Source: Pycnococcus provasolii (Eukaryota > Chlorophyta > Pseudoscourfieldiophyceae > Pseudoscourfieldiales). From it: 64,000 nucleotides of DNA. Position 1 is the first letter of the stretch. Each line of letters begins with the position of its first letter. Of this stretch, positions 18,601 to 28,720 are shown piece by piece. A model generated the notes under the pieces. It was not told the DNA's origin, did no database searches, and saw only the letters and a list, made by a program, of their open reading frames with translations. The stretch is taken from the NCBI GenBank assembly GCA_049487715.1, contig CP150552.1, forward strand, positions 496,001-560,000. The letters are read 5' to 3'. The translations under genes were made by a program, and so were the position numbers.

Positions 18601-21600
18601 AAACCAACATACTTCCAGTGCCGTTGAAGAGGCTCTGAAGCGTCTGCGTCTGCACAGCGCTGAATGTGCCGCCGGCATTGCCGCCGCTGTCTTTGTCAAT
18701 AGACTCGAACATTTGTGCGTATTCCCGGCGATCCAGCGAGTTGAATGGCAAACGCTGCAGATCAAGAAGTTCAGTGCATGGGAGAAATTTGGCAGGAAGG
18801 ATGAGCTTCTTGAACGAAATCGGCAGCACCGTTTCGGAGTGCAGCCACGTGTCAGAGAGCAGCCGGAGGAAGTACTGCGGTGGAAGCGGACTATCGGTGA
18901 TGGGTACAGTCACGGAAAGCACAATATCCTGCCCCGGATTGCCGCTAGCATCCGCACAGTGGTGCTCTTTCACGACAACCTTCTCGTGATGCAAGATGTA
19001 CTCGGAGTCGCAGTCCTCCACCCAAAGCTGGAACGTCTCACCCGCGCCGCGGTGGAAGCGACGGTCCCAAAGGAAATCGGCGGTAATCTCGACGTCCAGC
19101 TTCAAGATGTGACGCGTGATCGGATACACCTGCACATTCACTTCGCACTTCGGGATGGAGTGCAGGTACCTGTGCATCGTTCGGCCTAGCTTTGGAAGCC
19201 TGATCATCTCCCCAAGCTCGGCGCTATTCAGGTCGTACAGTCGTTCGAAGGGCATGTCCACCTTCTCGAGGCGTGCAATCGCATCTGGAGGAAGCTGCTT
19301 GGAGCTTGTCGAGAGGAACTGACGTAGTGGACTCTGCGTTTCCCAAATGCGGTGGCTGACCATCTTCGACCAGCTCAGACAGTGCCTTGCAACGCTCGCC
19401 CAATTCTTTGCCAACGTCATCTCGTAAAGAGCTCGGAAGAGCCGCCCAGCTGACTGCACGACGTAAACGGTATCGGCGTGCAGGCTAAAGCCTTCCAGTG
19501 GCATGCGGCTCACATAAGCCTGCAGCAGTATGTTAATCTTGCAGAGGGGCTCGTCAACCTGCTCCTTGATGGGGATGGGAACGCGCTCGAGCAGCTTCAT
19601 GAGCGACACCTTTTCCTCATGCCGTATGCCGATCTGCCGAAATTCCTCGCTGAGGCTAAAGACACGCAGAAGATCAATGTCGCTGAGCGTGCTCTTCAGA
19701 TGGTGATGGTACGTGGATATGCTCGTGTACTTCACGTAGTAGTAGCTAGCGATGCGCCCTAGCTCGGTTGCATAAACAGCGCCGGTGTGGCGATCGTATC
19801 GCAGCAGACCAGCTCTTTCCAGGTTCACGCATGCCGTGTGCACTAGGTCAAGACGACGATCCTTCAGTAGCGGGTCCTTCTCGATGTCGGCAAGAGGTAC
19901 ACCGTACATCGTTGGAGTCTTCAGCATGCGGATGTAGAGATACGTGTACCCGAGCCATGTTGCGCCCTCCTCGATGCTGTTGACGGTGCCCGCAACCACC
20001 TCCGCGTTGAGGCTATCGCACAGCATGCTGACCAACTGGCTCTCGATGGGCAGCTGCTCGTGCAAGATGCTAAGGTAGTACTGCAGCTGACTATGACTGG
20101 TGATGATCACACCTTCGCCGAAGGTGTCGAACTGAGGTCGACCGGCTCGTCCGATCATTTGCATCATGTCAAGCGTCGAAATTTCGTCCCACGCAGCCTT
20201 GTCAGGCGAGTACACCTGCGTGCCCTTAATGATGACGGTGTGCGCGGGAAGGTTCACGCCCCAGGCGAGAGTGGCGGTGGACACCAAAACGCGGATGTGT
20301 CCGTCGGCGAAGAGATCTTCGACTAGCGTGCGGTCTGACCGCGTCATACCTGCGTGGTGGCAGGCGAACCCAAATGGCAGCACATCGCGCAGATCCTGGT
20401 CGACGAGCTCTTCGCTTGCCGCTTCCGAAACAAGAATTTCCTTCGAAGCGCTGGCATCTTTCACCACGGTGGATAGAAGGTCCTCCTGCACGAAGGAATC
20501 ACGCAGGTACTTGGCCGTCTTCGCGGTCTCCTTCCTCGTGTGCACGAAGACGAGAACCTGCTGCTTGCTCTCTGCGACCGAAGCTTTCACCTTCTCGTAG
20601 CATAGCTCGTTGTACAGTTGGTGCTTCTGTAGAGCCTTTTTGACGGTCACACCAATGTACTGCAGCTGAAGGGGGCACGGGCGATACGTTCCGTCGAAGT
20701 AGAACATTCCTCGATCAGCCTTGACTCGTAGCAGAGTGGCGATATCCTCGTAGTTGGGCAGGGTTGCAGAGAGGCCGACAAATCGAACCATTTCGCTCGT
20801 GCTCTCCACTCGGCGAACTGTTCGAGCGATAATCGACTCCAGCACAGGTCCGCGCGTATCATGCAGCAGGTGAATTTCGTCCATGATCAGCAGCGTCACG
20901 AGGTTAGAGAAGCTGTGGCCCATCTGCAAGCTCTTCCGGGTGACAATGTCCCACTTCTCCGGCGTCGTCACGATGATGTGTGCCTCCATGAGCTGCTGTC
21001 CGCTCAACGAAACATCGCCTGTTAGCTCTTTCACCACCACGTTGTAAAGCTCGAGCCGCTTGCTCAGATTTCCCACCACCTCGCTTACGAGCGCCTTCAT
21101 CGGCGCAACGTACACCACCTTGAACTTGTCCATGGCGGCGGGATCCACTACCATCGAACCTCCGTCGCCCTCCTTCACGCAGTACTTGCCAATTTCACGG
21201 AGGATCGTGAGCATGGCCACATTTGTCTTACCCGCGCCCGTTGGGGCACAGATGAGCATATTTTCGTTGCTGAGCAGCGCCGTTTCGTAAACCTTGCTCT
21301 GCATGCGGTTGAGCGCCTTCATTCCCTTGAATGCCCCACGCGTCCACTCGGGCATAGACTCCTTCGCCACGAGCTTGTCTTTGGAAATATCTGCAGCAGT
21401 TGCCTTCACCGCAGGCACGTGTATTTCCTCGTATCCTTTCTTAGCTGTGCGAAATGAGCCCGGCGGTAGTGTGCAGCTGCGATTCGCCATCTTGCGGCTC
21501 CCCTCCACGAACGTGAGGGGCTTTAGGTCAATCATGCGCCGTGCTGAAGCTAAGGATGCGGTAGCAGGCTGCGCGACGTCCACAGATGCCCCGGTGGCAC

Positions 21601-22142
21601 GACGCGTGATGCTGACTGACTCAGAATTGACACCCTGACGCTTTCGTGACTTGTGGTCGCTGCCATTACCGGTTAGGCGCTCCGCCTCCTCGCGGATGGA
21701 CTTTTCCATTCGAGACTCACGCTCCGAAGCTCCGGCGTGGCCCTCCTTCAGCGCGCGCAGCACGTCGGCGCTTGCACCGCCAATTGAGGCCATCTCCACC
21801 TCCATCTGTGCGCGCGCCTCGTCCGTCTCCGCGCGAGCCAATTTCACGCACCACGCGATGGTCCATCGATTTTGCAGCAGATTCTTCACGAGCTCAAACT
21901 TGTCAAAGTCGAGCAGTAGCACGAGTTGATTCTCCAGGCTTCGGTCCTCCACAGTTGGATTTGCGAGCATTGCCAAAACCTCGTCACTGATGCGCACAGC
22001 CTCGGAAGGTTCGAGCGCATTCCCAACCGCATCGTACGCACGAGACACCTCGCGCTGCAGCCAGTAAGCGTCCACGTCCATCGGAAGCAGAGCCGCGGCG
22101 GCGGCGGTGGCAGGACGTGCCCGACTTCTCCGGTTGATGTTT

Positions 22143-22187
<45 letters not shown>

Positions 22188-23023
22188 TCCAAGCCTGCAC
22201 CACGCCGGCGCTGTCGGTGGTCTCCAGTGCCCGTGGCGACACCCGCGGGCACCCCGTGCAGCAACTCGTCATCCTCGTCGTCGTCGTCGTCGTCGTCGTC
22301 GAGCATAATGTGGTCATCCTCTTCGTCGTCTTCGAATTCGACAGCCACTCCAACATCGTCGTCGAGGTTGTCCATACCGCCCGCTCCATTTCCCGCCACA
22401 CCGTCGTCTGTTGCACGGAAGTCGTTGATGTTCCTGGCGATGGCAGCCATTTGCTGGAAAGCATCGGCGGAAGTCGCGCCAAGTACGGACGCGAGCGCAC
22501 GGCGCTTCTCCGCGTCGGATGTGAGGTCTCCCTTGAGCACGGCGAGGCACTCGTCCGCGGCGCCGTGAAGAACGTCCGCCGGCACGTCGCCGAGCTGTTG
22601 GCTGAGCAAGCTGAGAAGCGCCTCGTGCGCCTGTCTCGTCTCGCGGCTTTTCGGCCGATAATCTCCGCGAACATCGTCAGGCCTTGCAAGCAGTTCGTCC
22701 GCTCGTGCGCGCTTGCGACGCTGGTTCATTTCTATTGTCAGTGCATCCTTCTCTTCCAGCGCGTCTCCCGTGGAACGCGTCTTCTTTTTCCCTGTCGTCG
22801 TCGTAACGTTCGCTTCATCCTCTGGAGCACGTCGCACGCGGTCCCCAAATCCACGTGGGTCGATCCGTCCTGCGAGCGTCTCCGCTTCTCCGGTGGGTTC
22901 GCCACGTATTCGCTTGCCTTCTCTGTCCGCCGTGAGGACGAGCGAGGCGTTTTCGGCGTAGCTGTACTGCTTGAATCGCGCGTGCGCCTCCGCGGTATCG
23001 CGCCCGGGAGAAGAGGGCGCCAT
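15631..23023 (-). CDS. BRR2: BRR2, U5 snRNP 200-kDa DExH helicase (reading-frame break near C terminus)
   Basis: The spliceosomal helicase that unwinds U4/U6. Start ATG 23023 begins MAPSSPGRDTAEAHARFKQY and continues to IDPRGFGDRVRR, like plant BRR2. The N-terminal region has Asp-rich runs (GTC microsatellites at ~22140-22190 and 22277-22303). Cassette 1 is intact: APTGAGKT (~residue 594), DEIHLLHD (~714), STATLAWGVNLPAHT (~900), MIGRAGRPQFDTFGEG (~957), then a Sec63 unit. Cassette 2 is degenerate: CAPNETDL replaces the P-loop (~1475) and VADGIHHVG the DExH (~1590). The second Sec63 unit ends in another frame: homology runs to an acidic tract at ~16020-16070, where the main frame drifts to a stop at 15914. 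The conserved end (KELESFWVLVG, IKKVNTL, VDQEFNFTMDV) is in the adjacent frame to 15631. A one-base change in a GAG/GAC repeat, or an unrecognised intron, would explain this. Confidence 0.93.
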
Positions 23024-23350
23024 GACGACTTGAAGAGAGGGCGAGGGAATGAAAGGAAAGGGCGAAGCAGGCGTAATGGAAGGGCTGTGGCGGCGGCGAC
23101 GAAAACCCAAAACCCCTTAAGGCTCCAGGTTCAATGAGAAGGCTTCCCGGGGATCCCTCCTTGTCGTCTATTTGAGAAATCTCACCTGATTTCCCCCTTT
23201 GGTTTTTTTCCGTTTTGTTTTTCGCCTCCTGAATGTTTTTATTCTGATTTCGCCATTAGTAGTTTTTGAGTGCAGTCTCCGCCGCCGACGCAGCACTTGT
23301 TTGCGTTTGTTTGTGTGTGCTCGCCCTTTGTCATTTGAGTCATTTCAGTC
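23024..23350. promoter_or_regulatory. Divergent promoter region BRR2 / acyltransferase
   Basis: About 330 bp between head-to-head genes. T-rich tracts (GGTTTTTTTCCG, TTTTTCGCC) lie at ~23200-23230, then a GTTTGTTTGTGTGTG run at ~23305. No telomere-like block or TATA box is apparent. Confidence 0.45.
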
Positions 23351-23470
23351 ATGAGCCTCGTGACAGAAATCCTCCTCCGCATCACGTTCTGCGTCGACTT
23401 GTTCCTCCTGCAAATCGTCATCCCCCATATTGGCCCTGCTCTACAGCCCGAGAGACGCGGGAACGCATAA
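23351..23470 (+). other. Hydrophobic 39-codon ORF abutting the acyltransferase start
   Basis: It begins with ATG (TCATTTCAGTC precedes it) and encodes a strongly hydrophobic helix, ending PERRGNA-stop. The TAA is followed by one base and then the acyltransferase ATG. The hydrophobic helix is what lysophosphatidic acyltransferases normally carry before the H-x4-D motif. A 46-nt GT-AG segment (23401-23446) would join the frames, but its donor (GTTCCT) is weak. Confidence 0.4.
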
Positions 23471-23471
23471 C

Positions 23472-24332
23472 ATGTCCGCGTGGACGTCGAAGATGCTCGG
23501 ATACCGCATACATAAGGCGGGACAGAACACGTGCTACGTGCCCGAGGAGAAGTCGACGCGCGTCATGTACCTCGCGAACCACCGGAGCTGGGGAGACTTT
23601 ATAGTCGATCGACTGCTCACGGGATTCCGAGGGGGGAGCCTCTCAAGGATCATGGTGATTGTTGGAATACCCATGCCCGCCACGCTTGCTTGGCTAGGCT
23701 CGGGGCAGAGAGGAACGTCTGCGCTGTGGTTCTTCAAGAGAGCCAAGGGTGCGACGCCGGCGCTGTGGGCAACGCTCGACCGAAACTTTGAGGTGGCAAT
23801 CGAAAAGGCGGTTGTCGTCTATCCGGAAGGACACAGGAATAGAAGCGACAAGCCTCTTCCCATACGAACGGGTACTCTCAGGTACGCGTTCGACCGAAAC
23901 GTTCACGTGCAGGTTCTGATTGCGGAGGGCAAGGAGCGCGTCATCAACGAGGCACAGCTCGTGACACGGCGCTCCCCGAACGTTGTGACGGTAAGCTTCA
24001 GCGATCCCATCGTGCCGAAAAACTACAGCACATTCGAAGGATTTCACGGTGCCGTCTGCGAGGCGTGGCGGACGACTTGGCTCGCCGCGTATGGAGCGGC
24101 GGCAGAGGCTGGATACTGCGCGCCGCCACCGGCACTTGGTCCAGATGGAATGGCGGAAAGCGCCACGGCGGCTGACCACAAACGGATACATCGACCACCA
24201 GCGGCGGTTCCATGGACACCGCCCAATCCAGGACCGCCTCCAAATCAGCACGCATCGCTCGGTATGCACATGGCGCGCTTATGCATTGTTGGCGCCATCT
24301 CGGCCGCTGCATACTACACGTTATACGAGTAA
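23472..24332 (+). CDS. PlsC-family lysophospholipid acyltransferase-like protein
   Basis: A 286-aa protein with the acyltransferase signatures NHRSWGDF (the H-x4-D catalytic motif, residues ~37-44) and YPEGHRNRS (substrate-binding motif III). It probably transfers an acyl chain to a lysophospholipid in the ER; the substrate cannot be told. A C-terminal hydrophobic stretch (ARLCIVGAISAAAYYTLY) may be a tail anchor, preceded by a Pro-rich linker. Start is uncertain. ATG 23472 gives a protein without the usual N-terminal membrane segment. A 39-codon frame at 23351-23470 (MSLVTEILLRITFCVDLFLL...) encodes just such a segment and ends one base before this ATG, in another frame. It may be a true first exon, a frameshift, or an upstream ORF. 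The stop lies only 12 bp from that of the convergent lipase gene. Confidence 0.8.
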   Translation: MSAWTSKMLGYRIHKAGQNTCYVPEEKSTRVMYLANHRSWGDFIVDRLLTGFRGGSLSRIMVIVGIPMPATLAWLGSGQRGTSALWFFKRAKGATPALWATLDRNFEVAIEKAVVVYPEGHRNRSDKPLPIRTGTLRYAFDRNVHVQVLIAEGKERVINEAQLVTRRSPNVVTVSFSDPIVPKNYSTFEGFHGAVCEAWRTTWLAAYGAAAEAGYCAPPPALGPDGMAESATAADHKRIHRPPAAVPWTPPNPGPPPNQHASLGMHMARLCIVGAISAAAYYTLYE

Positions 24333-24344
24333 AGGAAAGTTAGA

Positions 24345-25589
24345 TTACAAGTTTAAATTCTCCACGAGATGCTCGACAACGTGAAGGCCTCTCCAGTTTA
24401 CCACCGGATGTGTCACCTGGATGTGGTTGTGAGTGAGGCTCGAGATGAGTGGGATGGAAAGGCGCACAAGTGGCATGGTGGCGTGGTATGTCTCAAGCTC
24501 CAGTGCCTTTTCTGAAGATGGAAAGCAAACGTCCACACGATCCCATGCGCCGACTGAGCGCAAAGAGCTGACGAGCTCGTCGTGCTGCGAATCAGCCTCT
24601 GGAATGCTCTGCCTCGTATTTCCGTTCCGTTCGCTCGACATTTCGATGTCGCCCTCAAGCCGGCTGAGCAGCACGCCACGCCCGGTTTGAAAGATGTCGT
24701 CTTCCGTGGGCGAGCTCTCATGCAAGCGCGCAAGCGCACTCCCTTGCCACGCGACGAGATGATCTCCACTGACGTTCGCATAGGCCACGCGGCGGCGGAA
24801 CGCTTTCAGCGGAGCAAGAAATCGTTGGTTGAGTGCCATATCGATGAGCAACGGACGGCCGGCGGAGCCGTCCGTATCGGTCAAGAACAGCTGCGAACCT
24901 GTTCGTCGAATCGCTAGCGAACCTACGTACGGGCTAATTGTGGCGAGTGTTTTCTTGACTGGCTGAAACCTGTTCCCAAGTAAGCGTTCCTCTCTCCCTC
25001 CAATCCACTCCAAAAATGGCAGAGCACTTGGAGATGTGGGGGAAACACCGACGTGAGGAGTTGCCAGTGTGATGTACTGCAGAGGCGTAAGTCCGGCTAT
25101 CGTCCCATCCTCACGATAGAGTCTGCTTAAAGCGTGACGAGCCAGTACGCCGCCGAGGCTGTGTCCAATGACTGATATGTTTTTGAGCGAGCGATTCGCT
25201 TCGACAATAGCCAGGACTTCGCTGGCAAGTCGTTCGCTGCACACATCCACACCATCGAACGTTTGAAAATAAGAGTTAGCTCGAGTTGAGTGAACGAGAA
25301 TACGCCTACTCTCCTTCTTGGCACGGGACCTTATAGCGTTGTCGATGGCACGCCAGTTCCGTACTGAGCCAAAGAGTCCGTTGACGAGAATCACGAGGTG
25401 CTCAGGCTGTGAGTCCCAGTCGTCGCGATGACTTGGCTCAGGCGTCTCAGGCGTGCGTGCGTTCGTGCGTACTACTGACGGAGCGGTCGCCGGGTCGAAG
25501 TGCATGAGCCTGCGGAAGAAGTGGTGGAACTGGAAGGGGCTCCCCCCAAAAGCACGGCGGACATGGCCGCGGAGAGCGAGGGGCGGCAT
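24345..25589 (-). CDS. DUF676-type serine lipase/esterase (alpha/beta hydrolase)
   Basis: A 414-aa protein. The core is an alpha/beta hydrolase: HLVILVNGLFGSVRNW (strand and oxyanion loop), FDGVDVCSERLASEV, then ISVIGHSLGGVLARHAL with the GHSLGG nucleophile elbow (Ser catalytic), and YITLATPHVG typical of the DUF676/putative serine esterase family. Candidate Asp/His members of the triad are DHLVAW (~residue 305) and HPVV near the C terminus (~400). DUF676 proteins are lipases or esterases acting on glycerolipids; the substrate is not predictable. I start at ATG 25589 (MPPLALRGHV); the longer frame starts with GTG. The basic N terminus (RGHVRRAFGGSPFQFHHFFRR) could be an organelle presequence. 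Its stop codon lies within TTGTAA, 12 bp from the convergent acyltransferase stop. Confidence 0.88.
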   Translation of the reverse strand: MPPLALRGHVRRAFGGSPFQFHHFFRRLMHFDPATAPSVVRTNARTPETPEPSHRDDWDSQPEHLVILVNGLFGSVRNWRAIDNAIRSRAKKESRRILVHSTRANSYFQTFDGVDVCSERLASEVLAIVEANRSLKNISVIGHSLGGVLARHALSRLYREDGTIAGLTPLQYITLATPHVGVSPTSPSALPFLEWIGGREERLLGNRFQPVKKTLATISPYVGSLAIRRTGSQLFLTDTDGSAGRPLLIDMALNQRFLAPLKAFRRRVAYANVSGDHLVAWQGSALARLHESSPTEDDIFQTGRGVLLSRLEGDIEMSSERNGNTRQSIPEADSQHDELVSSLRSVGAWDRVDVCFPSSEKALELETYHATMPLVRLSIPLISSLTHNHIQVTHPVVNWRGLHVVEHLVENLNL

Positions 25590-25758
25590 CGCGAAAAACT
25601 CGAAACTGTGTGTGGTGGAAAACGGCTCCGAAAACACTCAGGAAAATTTGGAAGATTTTTTTCAGTTAGGGGTTTACTGTAGTCGGGTGACCCGTATCGT
25701 AGTTATAAGGTAGTACTATGTTACACACGTTTGGGAATCGTCGTCGTGTTTTTTTATT

Positions 25759-27021
25759 TTAAGCGACAGGTAAGCAACTGGCGACGCCTCTGCCCGCACC
25801 GCACTCCTGCTCGAGGTAGCTCAGCAGCTTACGCGTCACCGCCAGCGTGATGCCCGGACAGTCAGCCAAGCCGTGGAAGTTTATCACGTGACGCTCGGAA
25901 CCAAGCGCACGAGGCTTGGATTTGGTCGACGAACCGTGCGAACTGCCTCCTACAGCGGCCGCTCGCATCAACGCGAAGACTGCCTCGTCGCTAATGTTGA
26001 GAAACGAAACGCTAAGCTCCTTAAGCGAGCAGCACACTCGCTCGTTCTTCGCAAGTGCGAACAGGAAGTCGTCAGTGAGGCTGTCGCACTGGTCGAGGAC
26101 GAGGCTCTCGATAGTCGACCCACATCGACCGTCGAAAAGGTCCGCGACAGCCTCGTCAGTAACCGCGTCGAGGAAACTCAAGTTCAGGTGCCGCAGCTGC
26201 ACTGCAGATGCGCCGAGCGACCGCACGGCGTTGTCAGTGAGGTGGCAGCAGCCTGAAATGTCCAGCGTCTCAATATTCGTGAATAGCGGCGCGTGACTCG
26301 GCGATGATGAGGCACTGCTAACTGCGCGAGCTATCCCGGCATCGGTAAGTCTGTAGCAATTGCCAATTAGAAGTACACGAAGCTTTGGCAGGGACGTCAA
26401 TATCATTTGAACTTCGTCGTCGCGAACAGCATCGGCACAGCCCGTAAGGTCGAGGGAACGCAGCTCAAGGCACTGGCTCGCCAGAGCATGTATTGCGCCG
26501 CTTTGTAAGGCTTTGCATTCAAAGAAGTGCGCCTCCTCAAGTTGTCCCATTCCATAGGCAAGCCTCTCAATGTCGTGCAGCTTTGCGCACGAATTGCACG
26601 ATAGCACGCGCAGCTCCTCCAGAACGCCAAACGTGGCACTCTCGTCGTCGTCGGTCGTGCCGACGCTGTCGAACGCCTTACTCGTCAGGTGCGAGCACTC
26701 GTCGATGCAAAGGACGCGTAGGTTACGCGCACGCTTGGCAATGTTGAGCAGGTGAGCATCCTTCACGTTGCTGTGTCGGCTGAGATCCAGTTCCTCTAGT
26801 GCTGCCGCCGTGGTGAGGTCGTCCAGCGCAGCGACGAGGTCGTCGCCCTTCATGAACGGGTTGCTTGTCATTGCGGCGATGTTGACGCGTGCCTCGAGCT
26901 CGAGGGGAAGCCTCGCCATATCCTTCGGCGCCGCAGGGAATCGGCTGAGCACGTCTATGCATTTTTGCGCGAGCGTCGCGCAGTGGAGTGATGCGCGCGA
27001 TAGGCGACGCTCCACCTCCAT
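25759..27021 (-). CDS. Leucine-rich repeat protein (LRR_CC / AMN1-like)
   Basis: A 420-aa protein made mainly of Cys-containing LRRs of the type found in F-box/LRR proteins and AMN1: LEELDLSRHSNVKDAHLL, LRVLCIDECSHLT, LEELRVLSCNSCAKL, LRSLDLTGCADAV, LRVLLIGNCYRLTDAGI, IETLDISGCCHLTDNAV, LRHLNLSFLDAVTDEAV, IESLVLDQCDSLTDDF and LKELSVSFLNISDEAV. That is about ten repeats from residue ~110 to ~385. No F-box is evident in the ~100 N-terminal residues (which include LPLELEARVN), so a ubiquitin-ligase adaptor role is only possible. Start is ATG 27021; the longer frame begins at TTG and reads through a GAGCAC hexanucleotide run (27037-27062) giving Cys-Ser repeats, probably 5' UTR. Confidence 0.85.
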   Translation of the reverse strand: MEVERRLSRASLHCATLAQKCIDVLSRFPAAPKDMARLPLELEARVNIAAMTSNPFMKGDDLVAALDDLTTAAALEELDLSRHSNVKDAHLLNIAKRARNLRVLCIDECSHLTSKAFDSVGTTDDDESATFGVLEELRVLSCNSCAKLHDIERLAYGMGQLEEAHFFECKALQSGAIHALASQCLELRSLDLTGCADAVRDDEVQMILTSLPKLRVLLIGNCYRLTDAGIARAVSSASSSPSHAPLFTNIETLDISGCCHLTDNAVRSLGASAVQLRHLNLSFLDAVTDEAVADLFDGRCGSTIESLVLDQCDSLTDDFLFALAKNERVCCSLKELSVSFLNISDEAVFALMRAAAVGGSSHGSSTKSKPRALGSERHVINFHGLADCPGITLAVTRKLLSYLEQECGAGRGVASCLPVA

Positions 27022-27033
27022 CGCGAGCTCGCT

Positions 27034-27064
<31 letters not shown>

Positions 27065-27302
27065 GCCGGCTTACCACAAACGTCGTGCGAGCAGATGTGA
27101 CAAAATAAATGACGTGTTCTGGGAGGGAAAAACAACGAACGAACTCACCGTAGGCGTAGGGATATCAATCCATCAAGAGCTGCCCTGTATCACATCACAT
27201 CACATCCATCCCAACACGTGAGTTGATAAGAACTACCACTACCATTTGATGGGATGGCAACCAGACGGCCAGACCTCCACAGCCACTTAAAATTAAAATT
27301 AC

Positions 27303-28195
27303 CATGCAAGAGAGCAGTCCATACCATGCAAGAGAACCGTCCATACCATGCAAGAGAGCAGTCCATACCATGCAAGAGAACCGTCCATACCATGCAAGAG
27401 AGCAGTCCATACCATGCAAGAGAACCGTCCATACCATGCAAGAGAACCGTCCATACCATGCAAGAGAACCGTCCATACCGTGCAAGAGAGCAGTCCATAC
27501 CGTGCAAGAGAACCGTCCATACCGTGCAAGAGAGCAGTCCATACCATGCAAGAGAACCGTCCATACCATGCAAGAGAACCGTCCATACCATGCAAGAGAA
27601 CCGTCCATACCATGCAAGAGAACCGTCCATACCATGCAAGAGAGCAGTCCATACCATGCAAGAGAACCGTCCATACCATGCAAGAGAACCGTCCATACCA
27701 TGCAAGAGAACCGTCCATACCATGCAAGAGAGCAGTCCATACCATGCAAGAGAACCGTCCATACCGTGCAAGAGAGCAGTCCATACCATGCAAGAGAGCA
27801 GTCCATACCATGCAAGAGAACCGTCCATACCATGCAAGAGAACCGTCCATACCATGCAAGAGAACCGTCCATACCATGCAAGAGAGCAGTCCATACCATG
27901 CAAGAGAACCGTCCATACCATGCAAGAGAACCGTCCATACCATGCAAGAGAACCGTCCATACCATGCAAGAGAACCGTCCATACCATGCAAGAGAGCAGT
28001 CCATACCATGCAAGAGAGCAGTCCATACCATGCAAGAGAGCAGTCCATACCATGCAAGAGAACCGTCCATACCATGCAAGAGAACCGTCCATACCATGCA
28101 AGAGAACCGTCCATACTGTACCATGCAAGAGAACCGTCCATACCATGCAAGAGAACCGTCCATACCATGCAAGAGAACCGTCCATGCCGTGCAAC
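27303..28195. repeat. 22-bp minisatellite, ~40 tandem units in two alternating variants
   Basis: About 40 head-to-tail 22-bp units, each containing ATGCAAGAGA then GTCCATACC. Units differ at one site: either AACCG or AGCAG follows AAGAG. Reading left to right (A for AGCAG, B for AACCG) the order is A B A B A B B B A B A B B B B A B B B A B A A B B B A B B B B A A A B B B B B B. Four units (numbers 9, 10, 11 and 22) open with CGTGC rather than CATGC, and one late unit boundary has a TGTAC insertion (~28117). As 22 is not divisible by three and the unit has no stop on either strand, all six frames are open for ~1 kb; these are artefacts. The array ends in a decaying CACCTGTGCAA repeat to ~28245. 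Confidence 0.97.
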
Positions 28196-28720
28196 CCACC
28201 TGTGCAAACTGCAAACCACCTGTGCAAACCACCTGTGCAAGACTTGCAAAGGTGACTTGCAAGTTGCGGCCCCTAAGGTTAGTTGCGGCCAAGGTTTGCG
28301 GCCAGCTAAGTTACAGTAGTTGTTGTACCGTGGTAAAATATCACGTGTACTGTACTGTACTGTAGCAAGTTAAGGTGGTCAAGAATGAGCGAGGTTACAT
28401 ATGTACATAGTTCTTAGTCTGTGGAATAAATCAGGTCTGTGGAAGGAAGGATGGTGTGTGTGTGTGTGTGATAGATGTGGTGGCACGCTTAAGGCAGTAT
28501 TCTTTCGAGTATTCTTTCCTTTCCACAGGAAGAAACACCACAAGACTTTCCCACAAGAGGCTTCCAAAAGTATAATAAAGTGTACCAACACACCTTAGTT
28601 CTATTCTTACCACGTGTCACCCATTGACGGCACAGTGACATCTATTGACGTTTATATTGTTTGGTTTGCAAAGCCTTTGGGATTCAGAGCAACTGCCCGC
28701 CGTCGTGGCCATTCCTGGCG
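28196..28720. promoter_or_regulatory. 5' flank of the giant G8/EGF protein gene
   Basis: It holds the CACCTGTGCAAAC decay of the minisatellite, three TTGCGGCC strings (28263-28305), and a TGTACTGTACTGTACTGTAG run at ~28347-28364. A GTGTGTGTGTGTGTG run lies at ~28454-28470. A similar TTGCGGCC plus TGTACTGTA pairing occurs at ~46490-46550 upstream of another gene. No ORF of note. Confidence 0.45.

Noticed and set aside
21926-23137. 403-codon plus-strand ORF antisense to BRR2
   Set aside because: It overlaps the Asp-rich N terminus of BRR2, encodes Val/Ser runs from GTC repeats and lacks any conserved segment.
27303-28195. CRISPR-like array
   Set aside because: Units are contiguous 22-bp repeats with no unique spacers, in a eukaryotic nuclear window.
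27195-28365. Several overlapping long ORFs (300-365 codons) on both strands
   Set aside because: They are by-products of the 22-bp minisatellite, which is not a multiple of three and contains no stop codon in any frame; the predicted proteins are simple repeats.
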